The translations under genes were made by a program, and so were the position numbers. From Bacteroidales bacterium (GTDB lineage: Bacteria > Bacteroidota > Bacteroidia > Bacteroidales > F082), in NCBI GenBank assembly GCA_017466405.1, contig JAFTUF010000004.1, positions 1 to 38,381 of the forward strand: a stretch of DNA of 38,381 nt. The letters are read 5' to 3'. Shown one piece after another: positions 33,097 through 38,381 of this stretch (position 1 is its first letter; each line of letters opens with the position of its first letter). Under the pieces are notes generated by a model. The model did no database searches. It worked only from the letters and a program-made list of their open reading frames with translations, and was not told where the DNA came from.

Positions 33097-33127
33097 TTGC
33101 AGGATATAAATTTATAACCTATATTTG
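33097..33127 (+). promoter_or_regulatory. Promoter of the DUF4160 / DUF2442-HTH pair
   Basis: TTG (33097-33099), 20 nt, TATATTTG (33120-33127), 26 nt before the ATG at 33154. Spacing and boxes match the Bacteroidota consensus. Confidence 0.7.
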
Positions 33128-33153
33128 CAGTGTTAACTTAAAAATCATAATTT

Positions 33154-33396
33154 ATGTCAGAACTATTTAGAATGTTCGGAATAAGATTTTTCTTCTATTC
33201 CAGAGAACATGAACCAATGCATATTCACATTAGGAATGCGGATGGTAGAGCGAAATTTTTAATATATCCGGACAGCATTGTATTAAGTGAAAACAATGGA
33301 ATAAAACCAAAAGATTTGAAACTTGCAGAGGCAATTCTTGAGGAAAATAGGGAATTGGCTATTTCTGAATGGAATAAACATTTTGGAAGTAAATAG
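33154..33396 (+). CDS. DUF4160 protein
   Basis: 80-residue DUF4160 protein. The signature is the early FFFYSREHEPMHIHI with its closely spaced His residues, followed by AKFLIYPDSIVLSENNGIKPKDL and a C-terminal helix ending EWNKHFG. The biochemical role of the family is not established to my knowledge; it is commonly paired with a DUF2442 protein, as here, and such pairs are often listed as possible toxin-antitoxin modules. It has its own promoter at 33097-33127. The DUF2442-HTH gene follows after 45 nt. Confidence 0.85.
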   Translation: MSELFRMFGIRFFFYSREHEPMHIHIRNADGRAKFLIYPDSIVLSENNGIKPKDLKLAEAILEENRELAISEWNKHFGSK

Positions 33397-33441
33397 ATCA
33401 AAGTTTGTTTTGATTGATAAAAGAATTTAATTATTACTGCA

Positions 33442-33849
33442 ATGAAAATCACAAAAATATGGTTTGAAAACGACCGCATCTATGGCTTGACTGACGATGG
33501 CCGTACATTATGGCAGTCTCTTTTGTATTATAAGCATCTGCTTTATGCAACGGAGGAGCAACGTAATGATTATGAGATGTCGGATGAAGGTATTCATTGG
33601 TATAAACTTGATGAAGATGTGTCTTTTGAGAGTTTTGAATATGATGACCCGGAACCTGTCGGTATTTCAAAATTTTTTCTCTCGCATCCTGAAATCAATG
33701 CATCGGCAATAGCTCGCAGATTAGGAATACAGCAAAGTCTTTTTGCTGCCTACATCAACGGAACTAAAAAACCGAGTAAAGAACGTGAAGAATTGATATT
33801 AAACGAAATCAGAGCTTTAGGAAAGGAGTTGTTGAATACTACTTGGTAA
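33442..33849 (+). CDS. DUF2442 protein fused to a helix-turn-helix domain
   Basis: 135 residues. The first about 80 are a DUF2442 domain (ITKIWFENDRIYGLTDDGRT, a small beta fold, ending DEDVSFESFEYDD). Residues about 88-125 are an XRE-like helix-turn-helix (INASAIARRLGIQQSLFAAY, then NGTKKPSKERE). A DNA-binding domain on the DUF2442 partner is what an antitoxin-style autorepressor would have. The last six codons (LLNTTW and stop) coincide with a 23-bp repeat of the wecB 3' end at 34177-34199, so the C terminus may have been remade by recombination. Confidence 0.82.
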   Translation: MKITKIWFENDRIYGLTDDGRTLWQSLLYYKHLLYATEEQRNDYEMSDEGIHWYKLDEDVSFESFEYDDPEPVGISKFFLSHPEINASAIARRLGIQQSLFAAYINGTKKPSKEREELILNEIRALGKELLNTTW

Positions 33850-33852
33850 CTC
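33830..33852. repeat. 23-bp direct repeat, copy 1
   Basis: 23 bases identical to 34177-34199, where they cover the wecB stop codon and its last codons. Here they form the end of the DUF2442-HTH gene. The copy is joined directly to the 26-bp repeat at 33853. Confidence 0.85.
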
Positions 33853-33878
33853 TTTTGCAGAATAAGGTGATTGAGAAT
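33853..33878. repeat. 26-bp direct repeat, copy 2
   Basis: Identical to 31291-31316 over 26 bases. It begins at the base after the 23-bp repeat, so 33830-33878 is a join of two sequences each found elsewhere in the window. Confidence 0.85.
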
Positions 33879-33977
33879 TATTTCTTCTCTCTTTTTCGTT
33901 CTATCTTTCATATAACGCCGGTACTTATTTCATACAATAAGTAAATTATGCATTATTACCTTGAGCGTATCTAAAGA

Positions 33978-34026
33978 TGCATTTTAGCGAAATAGAATTG
34001 TGGTTTTTGTGCATTTTAGCGAAATA
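33978..34026 (+). promoter_or_regulatory. Paired 17-bp operator-like repeats
   Basis: TGCATTTTAGCGAAATA occurs at 33978-33994 and again at 34010-34026, a 32-bp spacing or about three helical turns. They lie directly upstream of a TATATTTG promoter box at 34033-34040, so they could be binding sites for a regulator of the short downstream frame. Confidence 0.5.
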
Positions 34027-34032
34027 AAAATG

Positions 34033-34040
34033 TATATTTG
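34033..34040 (+). promoter_or_regulatory. -7 box before a truncated frame
   Basis: TATATTTG with a possible TTTG 23 nt upstream (34006-34009). It is 28 nt before the ATG of the truncated frame at 34069. Confidence 0.5.
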
Positions 34041-34068
34041 CATTGTGTTTTAAAGTATTACGAAATTT

Positions 34069-34137
34069 ATGATGTCAGAAAAGAAAATACTTCAAGTAAT
34101 TGCTGAACAACAAGAATTCATATTGTCTCTGCAATAG
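34069..34137 (+). pseudogene. Truncated 22-codon frame (gene 5' remnant)
   Basis: A frame of 22 codons (MMSEKKILQVIAEQQEFILS and two more) follows a good promoter and then stops. A neighbouring frame continues with AIEWLLRETE and stops at 34162, as if a frameshift and deletion removed the body of a gene. It may be the 5' stub of the same kind of ATPase whose 3' end remains at 31313-31495, but that is a guess. The 336-bp gap 33850-34185 has no intact gene. Confidence 0.35.
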
Positions 34138-34176
34138 AATGGTTGCTGAGAGAAACTGAATAATAAAATAAGGTAA

Positions 34177-34199
34177 TGTTGAATACTACTTGGTAACTC
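34177..34199. repeat. 23-bp direct repeat, copy 2 (wecB 3' end)
   Basis: Identical to 33830-33852. Here it contains the wecB stop codon (34186-34188) and about four sense codons, so this is probably the original location. Confidence 0.85.
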
Positions 34200-35337
34200 C
34201 CTTCAAAAATTCAACGATTCTTTCGCAAGCTGAGCCGTCGCCGTAGGGGTTGACAGCCTTGCTCATTGTGTTATATGAGTCTTCGTTTTCCAATAGTTGT
34301 GAGACTTCATTAACAATCTTATCGTAATCTGTTCCGACGAGCTTAACCGTTCCTGCGTCTAAGGCTTCAGGTCGTTCGGTATTGTCGCGCATCACCAAGA
34401 CTGGTTTTCCGAGACTCGGAGCTTCTTCTTGAATGCCGCCGCTGTCGGTCAAGATGATGTGTGACTTCTCCATCAAGAAAATAAAGTTGAGATAATCAAG
34501 AGGTTCGATGAAGAATGTGTTACTCGACTTGTTAGATTCATTACCGAAAATCTCTGAAATAGGCTTGCGAACATTAGGATTCAGGTGCATCGGATATACG
34601 AAATCGACATCAGGATATTTTATCGAGAGGTCGCGTATGGCATAGCAAATATTCTTAAATCCTTCGCCGAAGTTCTCGCGACGATGTCCTGTGATGAGGA
34701 CGATTCTTTTCTGGCGATCAACATCGTAACCGTTATTCTTAATATTTATTTGCAATGTCTCGGCAAGTTTATCGTCGTTTTTTATTTTCTCAACAACCCA
34801 GAAAAGAGCGTCGATAACTGTATTTCCCGTGATGACTATATTATTGTCGTTGACATTTTCTTTCAGAAGATTCTGGCGACTTAATTCCGTAGGCGCGAGG
34901 TGATAAGTAGCGATGCGTCCTGTGATTCGGCGGTTCATCTCTTCCGGCCAAGGACTATATATGTTGTTGGTTCTCAGTCCTGCTTCTACATGAACGACGG
35001 GTATTTGTTTATAAAAGGCTGCGAGTGCCGCTGCCGATGAGGTGGTGGTGTCGCCATGAACGAGGACGAGGTCGGGATTTGTCTCATTGAGTACATCGCG
35101 AAGTCCGAGCAAGACACGTGATGTTATATCGTACAAATCCTGTCCTTGTTTCATGATATTCAAATCGTAGTCGGGTTTTATCTCAAAGATGTCGAGGACC
35201 TGGTCGAGCATCTCACGATGTTGTGCAGTGACACAGACTATGGTTTCAAAGTAGGTGCTCTCTTGAAATTTCTTCACAAGAGGAGCCATCTTGATTGCTT
35301 CCGGACGCGTGCCAAAGACCAACATTACTTTTTTCAT
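34186..35337 (-). CDS. wecB: UDP-N-acetylglucosamine 2-epimerase (non-hydrolysing)
   Basis: 383-residue epimerase converting UDP-GlcNAc to UDP-ManNAc. The start [20 protein letters not shown], the HVEAGLRT motif, the GHRRENFG allosteric/active-site segment and [19 protein letters not shown] are all typical; length is standard. wecC lies 11 nt upstream on the same strand, and the two enzymes act in sequence to make UDP-ManNAcA for surface polysaccharide. The 3' end coincides with a 23-bp repeat. Confidence 0.96.
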   Translation of the reverse strand: MKKVMLVFGTRPEAIKMAPLVKKFQESTYFETIVCVTAQHREMLDQVLDIFEIKPDYDLNIMKQGQDLYDITSRVLLGLRDVLNETNPDLVLVHGDTTTSSAAALAAFYKQIPVVHVEAGLRTNNIYSPWPEEMNRRITGRIATYHLAPTELSRQNLLKENVNDNNIVITGNTVIDALFWVVEKIKNDDKLAETLQINIKNNGYDVDRQKRIVLITGHRRENFGEGFKNICYAIRDLSIKYPDVDFVYPMHLNPNVRKPISEIFGNESNKSSNTFFIEPLDYLNFIFLMEKSHIILTDSGGIQEEAPSLGKPVLVMRDNTERPEALDAGTVKLVGTDYDKIVNEVSQLLENEDSYNTMSKAVNPYGDGSACERIVEFLKGVTK

Positions 35338-35348
35338 ACCTGTACGAT

Positions 35349-36560
35349 TTATTTCTTATTTGTGTTATTGCCACAGAAATCTAACACGATGACGTCGTTT
35401 CTGTAGTTAAGTTCTGCAAATTCTTTATGGCCTACGAGGAAGACAACGATGTCGGCTGTCTCGTAAGCGACTTTATAATCGGTAAGTTTGAAGAGATTAT
35501 TTTCTTTCACATTAGGTTCCACAACCATAATATCTGGATTGTTACATGCCTGGATTACATTGGTTGTTATAGACTTTGCAGGTGACTCTCTCAAGTCGTC
35601 GATATTAGGTTTGAAGGCGAGTCCCATCATAGCGACTTTCGGTCTGCGATGGTTTTTAAGTTCAAACTCGAGCATGCAGTTCTTGACTTTCTCTGCACAC
35701 CATAATGCTTTATAATTGTTAATCTCTCTCGCTGTGGAAATTATCTTTGATTCTTTCGGATAATCTGCCGTGATGAAATAAGGATCTACGGCTATGCAAT
35801 GTCCGCCAACTCCGCAACCTGGACGTAAGATATTGACTCTCGGATGTTTGTTCGCCAAGTCTATCAGTTCCCAGACATCGATGCCTGCTTTGTCGCATAT
35901 TATCGAAAGCTCGTTAGCGAAGGCGATCTGCACGTCGCGGGAAGAGTTCTCGGTGAGTTTACACATCTCGGCGGTACGGCTGTTAGTAGAATGTAAATTT
36001 CCTTTAACAAAAGTCTTATAAAATTCTTTAGCTTTTTCCGTCGATGCCTCGTTGATACCTCCAATGACGCGGTCGTTGTGTTCTAACTCATAAATCACGT
36101 TGCCAGGAAGGACGCGTTCCGGACAGTAAGCGATGAAAATCTTGTCTTTAAGTTCTGGACGCAAATCGTAGATGAGTTCTGCCATTTTTTCCGTTGTTCC
36201 CACTGGCGATGTCGATTCGATGACGAAGAGGTCGTTGTCTTTTAGGAGCGGCGCTACCATGCGAGTCGCTGCTTCAACATACGAGATGTCTGGTTTGTGG
36301 TCGCCTTTGAAAGGAGTTGGGACGACGATGAAGTAAGCGTCGCTGCGTTGAGGCTCGGTATAAGCCTTGAATTTTCCATCGGCTATTACGTCGCGGAGCA
36401 GCTGTTCCATGCCAGGTTCTATGATATGAAGAATACCTTTGTTTGTAGTCTCAACGACTTCCTTATTAATATCAACACCGACAACATCAACGCCATGCTT
36501 TGCGGCGATAATCGCAGTTGGCAGACCGATATAACCTAAACCCATGAAACAAGCTCTCAT
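35349..36560 (-). CDS. wecC: UDP-N-acetyl-D-mannosamine dehydrogenase
   Basis: 403 residues from the ATG at 36560. Longer readings would translate the promoter and a short-word tract. The NAD-binding glycine motif is [11 protein letters not shown] at the N terminus, the middle helix contains [19 protein letters not shown], and the catalytic cysteine is in [15 protein letters not shown]. It oxidises UDP-ManNAc (the WecB product) to UDP-ManNAcA. A TATCTTTG box 24 nt upstream supports the start. This pair may feed capsule or the anionic LPS used to anchor T9SS cargo; that link is inference. Confidence 0.93.
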   Translation of the reverse strand: MRACFMGLGYIGLPTAIIAAKHGVDVVGVDINKEVVETTNKGILHIIEPGMEQLLRDVIADGKFKAYTEPQRSDAYFIVVPTPFKGDHKPDISYVEAATRMVAPLLKDNDLFVIESTSPVGTTEKMAELIYDLRPELKDKIFIAYCPERVLPGNVIYELEHNDRVIGGINEASTEKAKEFYKTFVKGNLHSTNSRTAEMCKLTENSSRDVQIAFANELSIICDKAGIDVWELIDLANKHPRVNILRPGCGVGGHCIAVDPYFITADYPKESKIISTAREINNYKALWCAEKVKNCMLEFELKNHRRPKVAMMGLAFKPNIDDLRESPAKSITTNVIQACNNPDIMVVEPNVKENNLFKLTDYKVAYETADIVVFLVGHKEFAELNYRNDVIVLDFCGNNTNKK

Positions 36561-36583
36561 CGTATCAAATTTTATGTGAGTTG

Positions 36584-36614
36584 CAAAGATAGTAAAAGTC
36601 AACGGACAACGGAC
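36584..36614 (-). promoter_or_regulatory. Promoter of wecC-wecB
   Basis: Minus strand: TATCTTTG at 36584-36591, 24 nt before the start codon. The TTG that could serve as -33 (36614-36616, 22 nt away) lies in the short-word tract 36598-36626, so slippage in that tract could move the element. Confidence 0.55.
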
Positions 36615-36626
36615 AACAGACAACGG
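36598..36626. repeat. Intergenic short-word tract upstream of wecC
   Basis: Near-tandem CAACGGA, CAACGGA, CAACAGA and CAACGGA units, the same words as at 28276 and, inverted, at 28-56. It overlaps the likely -33 region of wecC. Confidence 0.65.
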
Positions 36627-36645
36627 ATTTTTTCAAACAAAAAAA

Positions 36646-36680
36646 ACGCGTCAAGTACAAAAACGATGCACTTAACGCGT
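36646..36680. terminator. Bidirectional terminator downstream of the T9SS thioredoxin-like gene
   Basis: ACGCGTCAAGT (36646-36656) pairs with ACTTAACGCGT (36670-36680), with one C/A mismatch, between an A-run and TTAATTTTTT. It is a close relative of the element at 120-154 and, like it, stands beside a GGACACAT palindrome at the 3' side of a minus-strand gene. Confidence 0.7.
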
Positions 36681-36700
36681 TTAATTTTTTCAGATTCTTA

Positions 36701-36719
36701 GGACACATGCGATGTGTCC
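36701..36719. repeat. REP-like palindrome B
   Basis: GGACACATGCGATGTGTCC followed by GTACATGATTTCTCAG. Same arms and same right flank as the copy at 176-194, but the 3-bp core is the reverse complement. Confidence 0.7.
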
Positions 36720-36738
36720 GTACATGATTTCTCAGTTT

Positions 36739-38127
36739 TTATTCTATGACTAATTTTTCGATAACGCCATTGATGTTCATGAAATAAACACCTTGGTTCA
36801 AATCTTCAACATTGATTGTTGCGTTGCTCATGTCAGAAACGACGACGTTCTTTACGCAACGGCCTGTCATGTCGTAGATGTTGACTTCTGCTTCAATGTT
36901 AGCAATAGATCTGATGTTGATTGTTGATGTTGCTGGGTTAGGGAAGATACTGTAAGAAGCTGATGTGACTTCGATGACACCTTCACCTAATGTAAATTCT
37001 AATTTTGACAATTCGCCAACTTCAGCGTTGCCGTTCAAGCCGATACCAAATACGTAGTAAGGAATACCTGCTTCGATAGCTTCGACAGGAACTTGCCAGA
37101 AGCCGTTGCCGCAAACTGCGTTGCCATCGTGTAATAAACCGTCGATGACGTAATCTTCACCCATTTCTTCAAATGCTGAAACTTTACCCATAGCATAGTG
37201 ATATTCTGAAGTCTCACCGTTTGGCATAGCGTCAACGATAACGAAAGCTTCACCAACTTCGATAGCGAATTCTATTGTTGAAACGCCTTCACCGCCAGGA
37301 CATAATGTAGTAGCTGTAGCTGTTTTAAGGTTACCCATAATACCGTCTGTGCTGACTGGCATAGCGTAAATAGTATAAACTGTTTCTGCGTTTAAGCCTG
37401 AGAAAGTATGAACGCCACCATTTGTCAACTGTACGCCGTCTAACAAAATGTCGCCTGCTTCAAGTTCAGCGTTTTCGCTGCAGAGTACATAATATGAAGC
37501 TGTTGCTGCGTTAGGAGTGAATTTTATATCGAGTGAATATGAAGCTTCTGTCTCAACGTCGATGATAACGTCTGGATTTTGGACTTCGCCATCGCATTCA
37601 TGTTCTTCAATGCCAAATGGAGCGAGAGCGTCGATGATTGTTTGTGCTGAGCTTACTGGCCAAATATCTTGAACGACGATTTGACGATCTGGAGAAATCA
37701 AGATAATTGTTGGGTAAGCAGGAATTTGGTACATATTGCAGATATCTTCGCCCGTGTCTGGACCACCGCTTGTTAAGTAGATAGTTGGATATTCGATACC
37801 GTAGGTGTTGATCCAGTTATCAATGAAGAGGTAAGGTTCATTGTTGTGATCTGAAGGAGAAACTTCCATGAAGAAAACATCATGTTGGTTGCAACCTAAT
37901 GCGTAGTATGCGTCAACAACGTTAGGTGTTGAATTTTGGCATGGACCGCATGTTGTGAAGAAAAAGTCGATGAGAACATATTGGCCGCCATCAAGGATGT
38001 CGAACAAATGAATCTCATTGCCATGGTGATCTGTTGTTGTGAAATCGACAGCTTCTGTCAAAGAACATTGTGCGCTGACTGCAATGCTCATAGTAAGAGC
38101 AAGGAAAAATGTAAAAAGCTTTTTCAT
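36739..38127 (-). CDS. Thioredoxin-fold protein with T9SS C-terminal sorting domain
   Basis: 462 residues. Signal peptide 1-19 (MSIAVSA-Q). Residues about 24-170 are a TlpA/thioredoxin-like domain with the redox motif C60-G-P-C63 (FFFTTCGPCQ) and a cis-proline region IPAYPTIILISPD. About 190-385 is a beta-rich region that includes a fibronectin-III-like segment (SYYVLCSENAELEAG, VYTIYAMPVS). Residues about 390-462 are a T9SS sorting domain (YSIFPNPATSTINI, NIYDMTGRCVKN, GVYFMNINGVIEKLVIE). It should be exported by the por system and work at the surface. The upstream paralogue is broken at 38163-38255. Confidence 0.88.
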   Translation of the reverse strand: MKKLFTFFLALTMSIAVSAQCSLTEAVDFTTTDHHGNEIHLFDILDGGQYVLIDFFFTTCGPCQNSTPNVVDAYYALGCNQHDVFFMEVSPSDHNNEPYLFIDNWINTYGIEYPTIYLTSGGPDTGEDICNMYQIPAYPTIILISPDRQIVVQDIWPVSSAQTIIDALAPFGIEEHECDGEVQNPDVIIDVETEASYSLDIKFTPNAATASYYVLCSENAELEAGDILLDGVQLTNGGVHTFSGLNAETVYTIYAMPVSTDGIMGNLKTATATTLCPGGEGVSTIEFAIEVGEAFVIVDAMPNGETSEYHYAMGKVSAFEEMGEDYVIDGLLHDGNAVCGNGFWQVPVEAIEAGIPYYVFGIGLNGNAEVGELSKLEFTLGEGVIEVTSASYSIFPNPATSTINIRSIANIEAEVNIYDMTGRCVKNVVVSDMSNATINVEDLNQGVYFMNINGVIEKLVIE

Positions 38128-38162
38128 TTTTTTGTTATTTAAATGTTTAAAAAATAAGTTAA

Positions 38163-38255
38163 TTATTCAATGATTAATTTTCTTACGTAACCTTCGATGT
38201 TAACAAAATAAACACCCTGACTTAAGTCTTCAATATTTATGGCAACTTCTATAAA
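38163..38255 (-). pseudogene. 3' stump of a second T9SS cargo gene
   Basis: Read on the minus strand the last 30 codons give EVAINIEDLSQGVYFVNIEG followed by YVRKLIIE and a stop. This matches the end of the neighbouring cargo protein (INVEDLNQGVYFMNINGVIE, KLVIE). An in-frame stop lies at 38256-38258 and unrelated AT-rich sequence follows, so the gene is cut. It ends 35 nt before the start of the intact cargo gene, in the same direction. Confidence 0.75.
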
Positions 38256-38274
38256 TTAAATTTATGACAATCAG

Positions 38275-38304
38275 TTGGTTATGTTGATATTTTTGTTATA
38301 TTTG
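38275..38304 (+). promoter_or_regulatory. Promoter of the IS transposase
   Basis: TTG (38275-38277), 19 nt, TATATTTG (38297-38304), 17 nt before the ATG at 38322. Confidence 0.6.
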
Positions 38305-38321
38305 CTATAAATTTAAAATAT

Positions 38322-38381
38322 ATGAAATATCAGAAGAAAACAGGAATGAGTTTGTTCGAACAGGAAAATACGATGGAATCG
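38322..38381 (+). CDS. Transposase, IS5 family-like, N terminus only
   Basis: The first 20 codons (MKYQKKTGMSLFEQENTMES) run off the window. The segment MSLFEQENTMES resembles the N terminus of Bacteroidota IS5-family transposases. The catalytic DDE residues are not in view. Identification depends on this short stretch and on the broken gene beside it. Confidence 0.55.
   Translation, partial: MKYQKKTGMSLFEQENTMES

Larger units (their letters stand above)
38250..38381 (+). mobile_element. Left end of an IS5-type insertion sequence
   Basis: Sequence right of about 38250 no longer matches the cargo gene and instead has a promoter and a transposase start. The exact terminal inverted repeat cannot be set, because the other end lies outside the window. 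Confidence 0.5.

Noticed and set aside
36561-36623. N-terminal extension of wecC
   Set aside because: It covers the wecC promoter and a short-word tract. The NAD-binding motif begins directly after the ATG at 36560.

Overview
The window is chromosomal DNA of a Bacteroidota bacterium, most likely of the order Bacteroidales. The evidence is a complete type IX secretion (T9SS) core operon in the porPKLMN order, a PorW/SprE lipoprotein, two T9SS cargo proteins with C-terminal sorting domains, ATP synthase genes in the order atpBEFHAG without atpDC, and promoters of the Bacteroidota type (TTG, 19-23 nt, TAnnTTTG). Species cannot be assigned from the sequence alone.

Layout, left to right. 1-244: a bidirectional terminator and repeats. 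245-10742, all on the minus strand and read right to left: dnaX, a PlsC-like acyltransferase, an M23 peptidase, rseP, then porP, porK, porL, porM and porN. 10921-19406, plus strand: porW, bactofilin, a small membrane protein, folE, a Bax-inhibitor-1 family protein, fabD, an S41 protease, a DUF177 protein and rpmF. 19449-19590: terminators between convergent runs. 19711-29540, minus strand: atpB-E-F-H-A-G, then an endonuclease/exonuclease/phosphatase-fold protein, pgi, a U32-family protein and a PHP phosphatase. 29670-31089, plus strand: RNase H1 and a zinc-ribbon protein of unknown function.

31090-34185 is an accessory pocket. It holds a decayed ATPase-like gene, a T9SS cargo gene, a small helix-turn-helix (HTH) regulator with an odd promoter/terminator leader, a DUF4160 / DUF2442-HTH gene pair that looks like a toxin-antitoxin or regulatory module, and repeat junctions that record rearrangement. 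34186-36560: wecB and wecC, which make UDP-ManNAc(A) for surface glycan. 36739-38127: a thioredoxin-fold T9SS cargo protein. At the right edge lies the 3' stump of a second cargo gene, apparently cut by an IS5-type insertion sequence whose transposase begins at 38322.

How the genes fit together: PorK/N and PorL/M form the T9SS ring and motor, PorP and PorW are accessory parts, and the sorting-domain proteins here are probable clients. WecB/WecC may supply sugars for the anchoring polysaccharide, but that is inference. RseP, the M23 peptidase, the acyltransferase, bactofilin and the S41 protease all act on the envelope.

The least ordinary features are repeats. A family of REP-like palindromes has arms that change in a compensatory way. 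Short tandem words fill intergenic gaps and also appear inside the flexible linkers of dnaX, atpG and rnhA. The small accessory pocket at 31-34 kb is the best place to look for something undescribed.
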